From Anaerolineae bacterium (GTDB lineage: Bacteria > Chloroflexota > Anaerolineae > Anaerolineales > Villigracilaceae), in the NCBI GenBank assembly GCA_030123675.1, contig JASJYH010000001.1, forward strand, positions 1 through 64,000: 64,000 bases of DNA. The letters run 5' to 3'. Below the pieces are notes generated by a model. It did not search any database and was not told the origin of the DNA. It was given only the letters and a program-made list of their open reading frames with translations. The translations under genes were made by a program, and so were the position numbers. Below are positions 19,638 through 27,470 of the stretch, piece by piece (within the stretch, counting starts at the first letter, position 1; the number at the start of each line of letters is the position of its first letter).

Positions 19638-20351
19638 ATGATTGTGATTAATAAAAAAGCTATGTCTTCTTCAACAAGTACGATCCCATCTATAATAGCT
19701 ATCGATGGCCCAGCGGCTTCAGGAAAATCTACAATCGCCAAACTTCTGGCAGATTCCTTGGATTATATGTTTTTCGACACTGGCGTAATGTACCGTGCAA
19801 TCACTTGGACAGCCCTCCAGCGCGAAGTAAGCATAGCTGATGAATCAGCCGTTACATCTCTGGCAAAATCTGTATTGGTTGATATCCAGCCAGCCTCCAA
19901 ATCCGACGGTCGCACATGTGATGTGTTTGTCGAAAACCAGGACATCACATGGAAAATACGTCGCCCTATTGTAGATGCCAATGTATCTGTGGTTTCAGCT
20001 TACCCAGGGGTACGTAGTGCACTTGCAGCTCAGCAGCGCCGTATAGGAATGCGTGGACGAGTTGTGATGGTTGGGAGGGATATTGGCACGGTCGTGCTGC
20101 CTGAAGCAAACTTGAAAATCTACCTCGATGCATCTGCTGAAGTTCGCGCGCGAAGGCGATTTAACGAGATTATCGCGCGCAACGAAAGTGCCGATTATGA
20201 TGAGATTTTGACGAAAATTATTGAGCGTGATCGGGTTGACTCTACCCGGAAAGTTGCGCCCCTTAAAGCAGCCGATGACGCAGTTATCGTAAATTCTGAT
20301 AACCTGAATTCTGATGAGGTCTTCCAACAGATAAAGGCGTTATGTATATGA
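19638..20351 (+). CDS. cmk: (d)CMP kinase
   Basis: The protein has 237 residues. The P-loop is IDGPAASGKSTIAKLLAD (about residues 22-39), followed by the Cmk-specific FFDTGVMYRAITW, then GRDIGTVVLPEANLKIYLDAS and the LID region ARRRFNEI. It phosphorylates CMP and dCMP for nucleic-acid and phospholipid precursors. ATG 19638 abuts the upstream stop. A second in-frame ATG at 19662 would give 229 residues, nearer the usual length, but no SD precedes it. The gene overlaps the following acyltransferase by ten bases. Confidence 0.92.
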   Translation: MIVINKKAMSSSTSTIPSIIAIDGPAASGKSTIAKLLADSLDYMFFDTGVMYRAITWTALQREVSIADESAVTSLAKSVLVDIQPASKSDGRTCDVFVENQDITWKIRRPIVDANVSVVSAYPGVRSALAAQQRRIGMRGRVVMVGRDIGTVVLPEANLKIYLDASAEVRARRRFNEIIARNESADYDEILTKIIERDRVDSTRKVAPLKAADDAVIVNSDNLNSDEVFQQIKALCI

Positions 20352-21049
20352 ATAAATCCTATCGCGTACCTATCCGTGTCCGTTTGACGCGACCAGCTGT
20401 GTTAGCCGCATTACGCTTGAGCTTTCGCATTCTTGGCCGTGTTAAAGTAAGAGGAAAAGAAAATATCCCATTGGGCAAGCCATACGTTTTGGCAATGAAC
20501 CATATTTCCATATTTGATCCGCCGCTAATCGCAAGTTTTTGGCCAGAATATTTGGAAATTATTGCTGCAGCAGAAATTTTTGACAAACCTGGTCAAGGCC
20601 AAATTTTGAAACTTTATGGGGCCATACCAATCCAGCGTGGTGGATATAATCGCACCTTAATGATGATGCTGGTTTCTATGATTAAAGGTGGATACCCTTT
20701 ACTAATTTCGCCAGAAGGTGAACGCTCCCACGTCACGGCTATGCAACGGGCATTGCCAGGGGTAGCTTACATCATCGAAAAAACCGGTGTGCCGGTTGTG
20801 CCGGCTGGCTTGGTCGGTACCACAGACGATTTTTGGCAACGTGGCAAACGCGGTCAAAAGCCACTGGTTGAAATTCGTATTGGCAAACCATTTCATCCGC
20901 CGCAAATCATCGAGAAAGGTGCTGCCAGGCGAGAAGCCCGTCAGCGTAATGCCGACTTGATCATGCGGCGCTTGGCAGGTTTGCTACCAGAAGAATATTG
21001 GGGTTATTATGCCGACTCAGTCATCTTCCCCTCCCAAACCTCTGAGTGA
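20342..21049 (+). CDS. plsC: 1-acyl-sn-glycerol-3-phosphate acyltransferase (PlsC family)
   Basis: The 235-residue protein has the acyltransferase box NHISIFD (NHx4D, His54 and Asp59). It also has IPIQRGGYNRT and the phosphate-binding box SPEGERS near residue 121, plus VPVVPAGLVG. It would add the second acyl chain to lysophosphatidic acid at the membrane. Overlap with cmk by ten bases and with a second acyltransferase by 41 bases shows tight translational coupling. The cmk-plsC order is widely conserved in bacteria. Confidence 0.85.
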   Translation: MYMNKSYRVPIRVRLTRPAVLAALRLSFRILGRVKVRGKENIPLGKPYVLAMNHISIFDPPLIASFWPEYLEIIAAAEIFDKPGQGQILKLYGAIPIQRGGYNRTLMMMLVSMIKGGYPLLISPEGERSHVTAMQRALPGVAYIIEKTGVPVVPAGLVGTTDDFWQRGKRGQKPLVEIRIGKPFHPPQIIEKGAARREARQRNADLIMRRLAGLLPEEYWGYYADSVIFPSQTSE

Positions 21050-21737
21050 GGTATGGAGACCAGAGTTAACGCGTTTGCCGCGGTTGCACCGCGCACGGCG
21101 TTGGTTCCGAATTTTTGGTCGGGGGTTGTGCAAATTTATCATCACGATTTTTACTAGACGAACGATAGAAGGGTTGGAAAATTTTCCAAAACAGGGCCCT
21201 GCCTTAGTGGTCATCAATCATCTGGGCGATGTAGATTCTCCATTGTTGGTTGCGTCTATACCAGCTTCGCTGGATGCTTTGGGAAAAATTGAACTTTATT
21301 ATCTCCCTGTTTTGGGAAAAATGATGGACTGGTATGGAGTCATCTGGCTACATCGTGGCCGAGCAGATCGGCGTGCAATGCGGGCTGCATTGGATGGACT
21401 CGCCCAGGGACGTATAATCGTGATTGCCCCGGAAGGGCGCTATAGTTTGATGGGTAGATTAGAAGAAGGCGGTCAGGGTGCAGCATTTTTGGCATTGAAG
21501 GCACAAGTACCGATTGTCCCAGTTGTCATGATCGGTACAGAGAACGAAGTTGTTTATGGTCATATAAAGCAGTTTAAGCGAGCCCCCGTCAGATTGAGGG
21601 TAGGAAAGGCCTTTCGACTCAGCCAGCAGTCAAATCGTCGAGTAAGGATGCGTGAGGGAACACGCCAAATCATGGAATCGCTGGCAAGATTATTGCCCGA
21701 GTCTTATCGAGGCGATTATCGTACCCTCAGCGATTAG
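21009..21737 (+). CDS. Second PlsC-type lysophospholipid acyltransferase
   Basis: This 242-residue paralogue of the preceding gene has INHLGDVD (Hx4D, His71 and Asp76), VIWLHRGRADRR, an APEGRYS box near residue 146 and VPIVPVVMIG. It begins inside the end of the first plsC in another frame (41-base overlap). Two consecutive acyltransferases could act on different acyl positions, or on different acyl donors or head groups; the sequence does not say which. The stop is followed by the promoter of rpmH, so the operon appears to end here. Confidence 0.8.
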   Translation: MPTQSSSPPKPLSEVWRPELTRLPRLHRARRWFRIFGRGLCKFIITIFTRRTIEGLENFPKQGPALVVINHLGDVDSPLLVASIPASLDALGKIELYYLPVLGKMMDWYGVIWLHRGRADRRAMRAALDGLAQGRIIVIAPEGRYSLMGRLEEGGQGAAFLALKAQVPIVPVVMIGTENEVVYGHIKQFKRAPVRLRVGKAFRLSQQSNRRVRMREGTRQIMESLARLLPESYRGDYRTLSD

Positions 21738-21771
21738 CAATTTTGTGTCACTTACTTTTTGAGATTGAAAT

Positions 21772-21800
21772 TTGACCGATAATAAGCGTTACGGTATAAT
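21772..21800 (+). promoter_or_regulatory. Near-consensus housekeeping promoter for rpmH-rnpA
   Basis: TTGACC (21772-21777), a 17-base spacer and a perfect TATAAT (21795-21800) lie about 70 bases before the rpmH ATG. This is one of the best promoters in the window, as expected for a ribosomal protein gene. Confidence 0.85.
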
Positions 21801-21868
21801 ACCGTGCTAGTTTGTAAAATAGGCTTACAATATTTAGAATAGCAATTATCTATTTATAAGGAAAGTTT

Positions 21869-22039
21869 ATGCCGAAGAGAACGTATCAACCCAAGATCCG
21901 CAGACGTGTGCGGGTGCATGGTTTTCGTAAACGAATGTCGACCGCAGATGGGCGCAAAGTACTCAAACGCCGACGATTGCGCGGGCGCCATCGCTTAGCT
22001 GTAAAATCCAATGAGCACGTAAAGAAAGTTCGGTGGTAA
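21869..22039 (+). CDS. rpmH: 50S ribosomal protein L34
   Basis: This 56-residue ORF is too short for the supplied track. It reads [20 protein letters not shown], then [20 protein letters not shown] and a short basic tail. The core ([25 protein letters not shown]) is the universal L34 signature. AAGGAAAG lies just upstream of the ATG. L34 is an assembly protein of the large ribosomal subunit. The rpmH-rnpA-yidD-yidC-khpB order is the classic arrangement found near many bacterial origins. The tail is about ten residues longer than in E. coli (46 residues). Confidence 0.95.
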   Translation: MPKRTYQPKIRRRVRVHGFRKRMSTADGRKVLKRRRLRGRHRLAVKSNEHVKKVRW

Positions 22040-22129
22040 GTTCGCCAATTTGTTTAAACATGCAAGGCAGTGTCCAAACCCCACCTACCGCTTTGAGAAA
22101 TCAAGTTCATTCAGTGATTAGAGGCTCGG

Positions 22130-22468
22130 GTGCAGCACAAATTCCGGCTGACTCGATCGATTGATATCAAGCGGGTGCGGCGCACAGGAAAATCTTTTGC
22201 CCACCCATATGTTGTGTTGATAGCACAAGCGAGTGAAGCGCCCAGCGTGCGTGTGGGGGTGACAGCCGGCCGTTCTGTCGGAGGGGCTGTGCAACGCAAC
22301 AGAGCCAAACGACTCTTGCGCGAGGCCGTTCGGCCTTTATTACCCGACCTGCTCCCAGGCTGGGAATTAATCCTGATCGCAAGACCAGCATTACGTATTG
22401 CACCCTTATTAGACATTCGCCAAGCGTTATCAGGTTTACTCCGTCGTGCAAAAATAATCTCCATATGA
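22130..22468 (+). CDS. rnpA: Ribonuclease P protein component
   Basis: The protein has 112 residues. It opens with the conserved FRLTRSIDIKRVRRTGKSF (substrate-binding cleft) and carries the RNR signature AVQRNRAKRLLREAVR near residues 53-68. With the RNA component, not seen in this window, it removes 5' leaders from tRNA precursors. The start is a GTG with a modest AGAGG upstream. Its stop overlaps the yidD ATG (ATGA), so these are coupled. There is a 90-base spacer after rpmH without a clear terminator. Confidence 0.93.
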   Translation: MQHKFRLTRSIDIKRVRRTGKSFAHPYVVLIAQASEAPSVRVGVTAGRSVGGAVQRNRAKRLLREAVRPLLPDLLPGWELILIARPALRIAPLLDIRQALSGLLRRAKIISI

Positions 22469-22758
22469 AAACTGAATATTACCCCACAAATGATTATCCC
22501 CATGAGCCGCGTTTGCGGGACTTGGCGTTTACAATTAAAAATTTGCCGAGATTAGTCATTTTGAGCCTTATTCGTTTGTATCAGAAAACTATCTCACGTG
22601 GCCTACCTGAGGGAACTTGTCGGTTCTATCCGTCTTGCTCTCACTATGGCTACCAATCCGTTTATAAATTTGGTGCGCTCAAAGGCTCACTAATGGCCAC
22701 CTGGAGGGTCTTGCGTTGCAATCCCTTCAACGATGGTGGTTATGACCCAGTCCCCTAG
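22465..22758 (+). CDS. yidD: Membrane protein insertion efficiency factor YidD
   Basis: This 97-residue protein has the family pattern: IRLYQKTISRG, then CRFYPSCSHYGYQSVYKFGALKG, then WRVLRCNPFNDGGYDPVP. The Cys residues and the GGYDPVP end are diagnostic. A leader of about 28 residues precedes the usual start of the family. It is a small membrane-associated helper near YidC. It overlaps rnpA by four bases. Between it and yidC lies an inserted lipoprotein gene, which is unusual for this cluster. Confidence 0.92.
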   Translation: MKTEYYPTNDYPHEPRLRDLAFTIKNLPRLVILSLIRLYQKTISRGLPEGTCRFYPSCSHYGYQSVYKFGALKGSLMATWRVLRCNPFNDGGYDPVP

Positions 22759-22774
22759 GAGAAAATTTACCTCA

Positions 22775-23887
22775 ATGAATCCGAAGAAAATCCTTTTTGT
22801 TTTAATGTCTGTGTTCGCCGCTATTCTGCTCAGTGGTTGTGGCACAGGATTTGGCTTTACCAATAGTTGGCCTGGACTAACATCCGATGGCGAGATAATC
22901 TATCTTGCTTCTGGGCCCCATGTATATGCCATCCGAATGAGCGACGGGCAGGAAATTTGGCGTTACCCTGAAGCTCCTAACGCTAGTTTGCAATTCATTG
23001 CGCAACCGGCTATAGCGCCTGATGGGAGTGTCATTGTCGGTTCAACAGGGAAGGAGTTTAAATTGGTTGCGCTAGACCCAACCAATTTAAAGGGAGTTGA
23101 ATTTAAAACCCCCGCTGAAAAGTGGGTCTTCTCAGAAGCCAAATCCGGCTGGATTGCTGGTGCCCTTATTCTGAACGACAAAGTTTTTGCCCCAAACTCC
23201 GATGGCACCCTGTATGTGATCGATCTTGAAGATGGGTTTTCCACCAAGTCGTCCTTGAAAAATATCGATCTTGGGGGTGTATTATGGGCACAGCCAAGCA
23301 CAGATGGCAACCTGGTCTTTGTTGCATCCATGGATCACCATCTTTATGCTATTGATCCCAACACATACAAATTTGGCTGGCCTGCGATCGAATTAGGAGG
23401 AGCCATTCCTGGGACTCCGGCAATTGGTCCGGATGGCAGCTTATATATAGGTTCGTTTGCATCGGAGGTCGTTAAAGTAAATCTTGCTTCAGGAGCGAGC
23501 ACATTGTTAATCGGCACGCAGGGTTGGGTCTGGGGTGGACCGGTGACAGATGAGCAGAATATATATTTTGGAGACTTGGAAGGTAACTTGTTTGCTGTAG
23601 ATGCCAAAAGCGGTCGTCAGCTCTGGACTATCCAACCCGATGGCCCGGTTGTTGGTAGTCCATTGTTGGTCAACGAAACCATTGTGTTCGTTACTGAATC
23701 AGGCTCAGCTTATGGGGTAGACAGCCAGGGTAAAATTATCTGGCAGAGAGACGTTGGCGGGAAAATATATACTGCACCAGTTGCTGGTTCCGACCGAATT
23801 ATTGTTGCTCCTTTGGAAGCCGGGTTTCATTTGGCATTTCTTGACGCCAACGGGAATCAGGTTAATACTTTTACCCCTGAGAACTAA
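22775..23887 (+). CDS. PQQ-like beta-propeller lipoprotein between yidD and yidC
   Basis: The ORF track starts at 22733 inside yidD, but the ATG at 22775 gives a clean lipoprotein signal: KKILFVLMSVFAAILLSGC, with lipobox LLSGC. An AGGAG lies 14 bases upstream. The mature part of about 350 residues is made of repeats such as VYAIRMSDGQEIWRYP, LYVIDLEDG, LYAIDPNTYKFGW and LFAVDAKSGRQLWTI, typical of PQQ-like propeller blades. This resembles BamB, but Chloroflexota are generally regarded as lacking a conventional outer membrane. Its position in the insertase cluster suggests a role in folding or quality control of translocated proteins; that is inference. Confidence 0.85.
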   Translation: MNPKKILFVLMSVFAAILLSGCGTGFGFTNSWPGLTSDGEIIYLASGPHVYAIRMSDGQEIWRYPEAPNASLQFIAQPAIAPDGSVIVGSTGKEFKLVALDPTNLKGVEFKTPAEKWVFSEAKSGWIAGALILNDKVFAPNSDGTLYVIDLEDGFSTKSSLKNIDLGGVLWAQPSTDGNLVFVASMDHHLYAIDPNTYKFGWPAIELGGAIPGTPAIGPDGSLYIGSFASEVVKVNLASGASTLLIGTQGWVWGGPVTDEQNIYFGDLEGNLFAVDAKSGRQLWTIQPDGPVVGSPLLVNETIVFVTESGSAYGVDSQGKIIWQRDVGGKIYTAPVAGSDRIIVAPLEAGFHLAFLDANGNQVNTFTPEN

Positions 23888-23898
23888 GGAATTTAACT

Positions 23899-24699
23899 AT
23901 GTGGAATACCATAATTATTCACCCATTTACAAACATGCTCCTGTATATCTATTCTTTGTTGGTAGATATTCCGGGCGCGTTTGGGTGGGCGATAATATTG
24001 TTTACCGTTTTGATCAAGGTCATAACTTGGCCGCTTAATGCCCAGCAATTGAAGGGCGCCCAAGCTATGCAAGAACTACAAAAAGACAAAGAATGGCAAA
24101 AAATTCAAAAGAAATATAAAAAGGACAAGGAAAAACTTGCAAAAGAACAGATGCGGATATACAAAGAGAGAGGCATTAGTCCATTTAGTTCTTGTTTACC
24201 TATGTTGGTCCAGTTCCCGATAATTATTGGTTTGTATCAGGCCATCATTCGGTCCTTGGCATCTGCGCCTCTTGGGCTGCTTGACCTAGCTCAAGGCCTT
24301 TACTCATCATTAGATGCAGCCGCTCTCATTCCACTCAATAGCCGCTTTTTTTGGATGGATTTGGGCCTCCCAGAGGGAATTCCACTCCCATTTGAGATCT
24401 CATTTCTTCCGAACGGGTTACCTACACTGGCCTTAATAGTGGCAGTAACAACATACATTCAATCGAAACTGACTATGCCGGTTTCCGGTAACCCCAATGA
24501 TCCATCTGCAAATATGTCTAGGCAGATGATTATGATTATGCCTTTTATGCTTGGTTACTTCGCACTCACCTTCCCTTCAGGTTTGGCAGTTTACTTTGTC
24601 ACCAGCAACCTGCTAGGAATCTTCCAGTATGCTGTCACTGGGCGTGCAAATTGGAAAAACCTGCTGCCCGGCGGCGATAAGCTAGTTACAACTAGATAG
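23899..24699 (+). CDS. yidC: YidC/Oxa1 membrane insertase
   Basis: The 266-residue protein has the five-helix core of a Gram-positive-type YidC. The second conserved segment reads FGWAIILFTVLIKVITWPLNAQQLKGAQAMQEL, followed by a charged coiled cytoplasmic loop (KKYKKDKEKLAKEQM), GISPFSSCLPMLVQFPIIIGLYQAI, and late helices FPSGLAVYFVTSNLLGIFQ. No signal-peptide Cys is evident. The catalytic-groove Arg of well-studied homologues is Lys40 here. It inserts membrane proteins with or without SecYEG. RBS AAGGAA lies just upstream, eleven bases after the lipoprotein gene. Confidence 0.93.
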   Translation: MWNTIIIHPFTNMLLYIYSLLVDIPGAFGWAIILFTVLIKVITWPLNAQQLKGAQAMQELQKDKEWQKIQKKYKKDKEKLAKEQMRIYKERGISPFSSCLPMLVQFPIIIGLYQAIIRSLASAPLGLLDLAQGLYSSLDAAALIPLNSRFFWMDLGLPEGIPLPFEISFLPNGLPTLALIVAVTTYIQSKLTMPVSGNPNDPSANMSRQMIMIMPFMLGYFALTFPSGLAVYFVTSNLLGIFQYAVTGRANWKNLLPGGDKLVTTR

Positions 24700-24717
24700 G
24701 GAATAAGGGAGGGATCC

Positions 24718-25506
24718 ATGAACGAGAAACCAACGCTCGAGATCATTGCCCCCACTGTTGAAGAAGCTCTCACGCAGGGCTTGGCACAGCTGGGCCTACC
24801 AGCCGAAGCCGTTAGTTTGGAAGTGCTAGATGCGGGCACAAAAGGTTTGTTTGGATTAGGGGGACGGCAAGTCCGTGTGCGTTTGACAATTAAATCAGAC
24901 GATGATGATGAAATAGCTGCACCCGCTTCAGCTCCTTACAGTAAAGCTGCTACCGAGAAATCGTCGAAAATCCAAAAGAAAAAGAAAAGTAAGCAGAAAG
25001 CAAAAGGTTCTGCCACTAAAGAAAAAGGAACGCCAGCCGGAATTTTAAACTTGGTGGAAGAGACCGTCTCAAAATTGCTGTTTCATATGAACATGCAAGC
25101 ACAAATCTCTGCTGAGTATGCAGAATCTGATCGAGAAGGACGGAAAACTATCCACGTGGATATACGAGGTGAAGATCTAAGTGGCCTCATTGGTCGTCGT
25201 TCAGAGACCTTGAACGCCTTTCAATATATTGCCAGCTTGATGGTTGGCAAGGAAGTGGAGCAATGGGTGCACCTTGTTGTTGATGTCGAAGGGCATCGCA
25301 GCCGTCGGGAGGATCAATTGCGTCGTATGGCTAACCGACTGTCTGAGCAGGTCATAAAAACTGGGCGCCGTCAAGTGTTGGAGCCAATGTCTGCTGGCGA
25401 ACGCCGTATAATCCATATTGAGTTGCAGGAGCATCCGGCGGTCATTACCGAAAGTATAGGTGCAGACCCATATCGCAAAGTGTCGATCATTCCTAAAGAT
25501 TCTTAA
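24718..25506 (+). CDS. khpB: RNA-binding protein KhpB/Jag
   Basis: The protein has 262 residues and three parts. A Jag N-domain covers residues 1-55 (PTVEEALTQGLAQLGL, then KGLFGLGGRQVRVRL). A Lys-rich linker covers about 60-105. A KH-like segment (LSGLIGRRSETLNAFQYI) is followed by an R3H domain whose ERRIIH carries the RxxxH motif. It binds RNA and works with KhpA in cell elongation control in other bacteria. The khpB-after-yidC order is conserved. A good AGGGAGG ribosome binding site precedes the ATG. The gene ends shortly before a GC hairpin. Confidence 0.9.
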   Translation: MNEKPTLEIIAPTVEEALTQGLAQLGLPAEAVSLEVLDAGTKGLFGLGGRQVRVRLTIKSDDDDEIAAPASAPYSKAATEKSSKIQKKKKSKQKAKGSATKEKGTPAGILNLVEETVSKLLFHMNMQAQISAEYAESDREGRKTIHVDIRGEDLSGLIGRRSETLNAFQYIASLMVGKEVEQWVHLVVDVEGHRSRREDQLRRMANRLSEQVIKTGRRQVLEPMSAGERRIIHIELQEHPAVITESIGADPYRKVSIIPKDS

Positions 25507-25514
25507 ATATGATA

Positions 25515-25536
25515 AAGGGGCCGATGCAGCCGCCCC
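25515..25536 (+). terminator. Weak hairpin after khpB
   Basis: AGGGGC and GCCCCT form a six-pair GC stem after the khpB stop, but only a mixed TGTATAATTTG follows, so termination would be inefficient. The same stretch holds the -10 box of the next gene. Confidence 0.4.
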
Positions 25537-25542
25537 TCAGTG

Positions 25543-25548
25543 TATAAT
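25543..25548 (+). promoter_or_regulatory. -10 box TATAAT of a leaderless gene
   Basis: A perfect TATAAT sits six bases before the ATG at 25555, with no SD possible in the gap. The GTG start proposed by the ORF track at 25540 would overlap this box. Confidence 0.6.
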
Positions 25549-25554
25549 TTGTTC

Positions 25555-26403
25555 ATGGATAACCTGAGCCTCCTGGAGCCAGTGGATTATTTGGTCATTG
25601 GGCATGTTTCTCAAGACCTAACTTCCTTCAGCGTCTGTCTGGGTGGAACAGCCGTTTATTCTGCACTAACAGCCCGAGCTTTGGGACTGCGAGTGGGAGT
25701 CGTCACTGCCAGTGGGGAAACATTAGATTTGTCCGCGCTGCAAGATGTTATGGTTATATCAACCCAGTCAGATCGGAGCACTATGTTTGAAAATATCAAT
25801 ACGGAAAACGGGCGTAAACAGCTCTTACATCATCAGGCTACCTCACTGACATTCGAGAGTGTGCCAGAAATTTGGCGCCGATCTGCTATCATTCATCTCG
25901 GGCCGATCGCACAAGAAATTGATGCAAATTTGCCAGATCTCTTTGCACCCTCCTTATTGGGACTGACCCCACAAGGATGGTTGCGCAGCTGGGATGAGAT
26001 TGGCCAGGTTACGGAATCGAAATGGGTAAACGCCGAGCAAGCTCTGGGTCAAGCTGGAGCCGTTGTAGTCAGCATTGAGGATGTAGCCGGTGACGAAGAG
26101 CAGCTCGAGTTCATGGCCAGCCACACTCGTGTTTTGGTTGTCACTGAGGGGGCCGCAGGATCACGTGTCTACTGGCATGGCGATCAACGGCGCTTCCAGG
26201 CTCCAGAGGTGGAGGAGGTAGATTCGACCGGAGCAGGTGATATTTATGCCGCAGCTTTTTTCATTCGATTGCAGGCTACCCGTGATCCGTGGGAGTCGGC
26301 TCGATTTGCAACCCAATTGGCAGCACGTTCAGTAACACGCACGGCGGTGGAAAGCATTCCGACTGTTGAAGAAATTCAAGCATGTATGGTGGAGGTTCTA
26401 TAG
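25555..26403 (+). CDS. PfkB-family carbohydrate kinase
   Basis: The protein is 282 residues from the ATG at 25555, chosen over the track's GTG because TATAAT overlaps the latter. It opens with a ribokinase-like GHVSQDL and CLGGTAVYSALTARALGLRVGVVT. It ends with the PfkB signature DSTGAGDIYAAAFFIRL, which contains the anion hole and catalytic Asp. The central substrate-binding lid is short. It would phosphorylate a sugar, nucleoside or related metabolite; specificity is not readable. It sits between khpB and parA and ends three bases before parA, so it is cotranscribed with the partition genes. Confidence 0.85.
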   Translation: MDNLSLLEPVDYLVIGHVSQDLTSFSVCLGGTAVYSALTARALGLRVGVVTASGETLDLSALQDVMVISTQSDRSTMFENINTENGRKQLLHHQATSLTFESVPEIWRRSAIIHLGPIAQEIDANLPDLFAPSLLGLTPQGWLRSWDEIGQVTESKWVNAEQALGQAGAVVVSIEDVAGDEEQLEFMASHTRVLVVTEGAAGSRVYWHGDQRRFQAPEVEEVDSTGAGDIYAAAFFIRLQATRDPWESARFATQLAARSVTRTAVESIPTVEEIQACMVEVL

Positions 26404-26406
26404 ATT

Positions 26407-27195
26407 ATGGGAAGAATTTATACGATTGTTAACCAGAAAGGCGGGGTGGGTAAAACTACGACCGTTATCAATTTGGGAGCTTACCTGGCTAATTTTGGCC
26501 AGAAAGTTTTAATTGTGGATTTGGATCCGCAGGCAAATGCCACTTCCTGCCTGGGTGTGGACAAGAATACAGTGAAAGGCAGCACGTATGATGTTTTGTT
26601 AGGAACAGCCACCCCGAATTCACTGGTGCTATTTAATGATCGTCTAAATATATCAATACTACCCTCTTCTCCGTCGTTGGCTGGGGCAGAGGTGGAACTT
26701 GTGGATCAGTCCGACCGGGAGTCGCGATTAGAGCGGGCTCTTACTCCGTTGACAGACCGCTATGATTATATTTTGATCGACTGCCCGCCTTCGTTAGGAT
26801 TGCTGACGTTAAATGGTTTGGTGGCCGCTCGCGATGGCGTCATAATTCCGGTACAGTGTGAATATCTTGCATTGGAAGGATTGGGCCAATTAACACATAC
26901 TTTAAAGCTCGTGCGCTCTGGATTGTTTCCCGATCTTAAAGTGCGCGGGGTCCTTCTAACTATGTTCGACGGCCGCACCAAACTGTCTGTAGATGTAGTG
27001 GCTGAAGTCAATAATCATTTCCCGGATAACGCCTTCAAAACTGTGGTGCCCCGAAATATCCGTTTGGCTGAAGCCCCTTCTTACGGCCTTCCGGTATCAT
27101 CCTATGCGCCTGACTCATCTGGCGGGCAAGCCTACGAAGGGTTAGCAAGTGAATTGCTGAAAGGGGATGGTGTAAAGGATCCAGCGATGGGTTGA
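26407..27195 (+). CDS. parA: Chromosome-partitioning ATPase ParA/Soj
   Basis: The 262-residue protein has the deviant Walker A NQKGGVGKTTTVINLG, then VLIVDLDPQANATSCLG (A' motif), and YDYILIDCPPSLGLLTLN (Walker B). Length and lack of an N-terminal HTH match chromosomal Soj. It forms a dynamic nucleoid-bound gradient and works with ParB bound at parS in origin segregation. A GGAGG lies about 12 bases before the ATG, in the tail of the upstream kinase gene. The 275-base gap to parB is longer than usual for this pair. Confidence 0.93.
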   Translation: MGRIYTIVNQKGGVGKTTTVINLGAYLANFGQKVLIVDLDPQANATSCLGVDKNTVKGSTYDVLLGTATPNSLVLFNDRLNISILPSSPSLAGAEVELVDQSDRESRLERALTPLTDRYDYILIDCPPSLGLLTLNGLVAARDGVIIPVQCEYLALEGLGQLTHTLKLVRSGLFPDLKVRGVLLTMFDGRTKLSVDVVAEVNNHFPDNAFKTVVPRNIRLAEAPSYGLPVSSYAPDSSGGQAYEGLASELLKGDGVKDPAMG

Positions 27196-27470
27196 CCTGA
27201 TGTCTTTTTCGTAAATTGGCCACTAACACCTGAAGGTATGGTTATAGAACAAGGGAAAAAAATAAATTTTCCATAAAACTATGCGATGTGGCCGTAAATA
27301 GGGATATTTTATCATTCGCAATCCGTTTTTTTTTGAATTAATTCCCCGTTTCGTGAAATGTCCGGAATCTTTGTGAAGCAGTATAATAAAGTAAAAAACC
27401 ATCTTTCTGTGTTCATCCACGGCCAAAATAAAGAAAATATCAAGTAGTTAGAATTGGTAAGGAATTAATC
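27196..27470 (+). other. parA-parB spacer
   Basis: No gene is seen in these 275 AT-rich bases. A TATAAT at 27382-27387 without a matching -35 may drive parB. A run of eight Ts (27326-27333) is present but no strong stem precedes it. The palindrome-like TTTCGTGAAA at 27349-27358 resembles a parS core lacking two bases. Confidence 0.35.

Noticed and set aside
22733-22774. Longer N-terminus of the propeller lipoprotein proposed by the ORF track
   Set aside because: It lies inside yidD and would put 14 hydrophilic residues before a clean signal peptide; the ATG at 22775 fits better.
27348-27359. parS-like GTTTCGTGAAAT between parA and parB
   Set aside because: The 16-bp parS palindrome needs the central ACGT spacing; two bases are missing here, so ParB binding is unlikely. 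A genome search for true parS sites would settle it.
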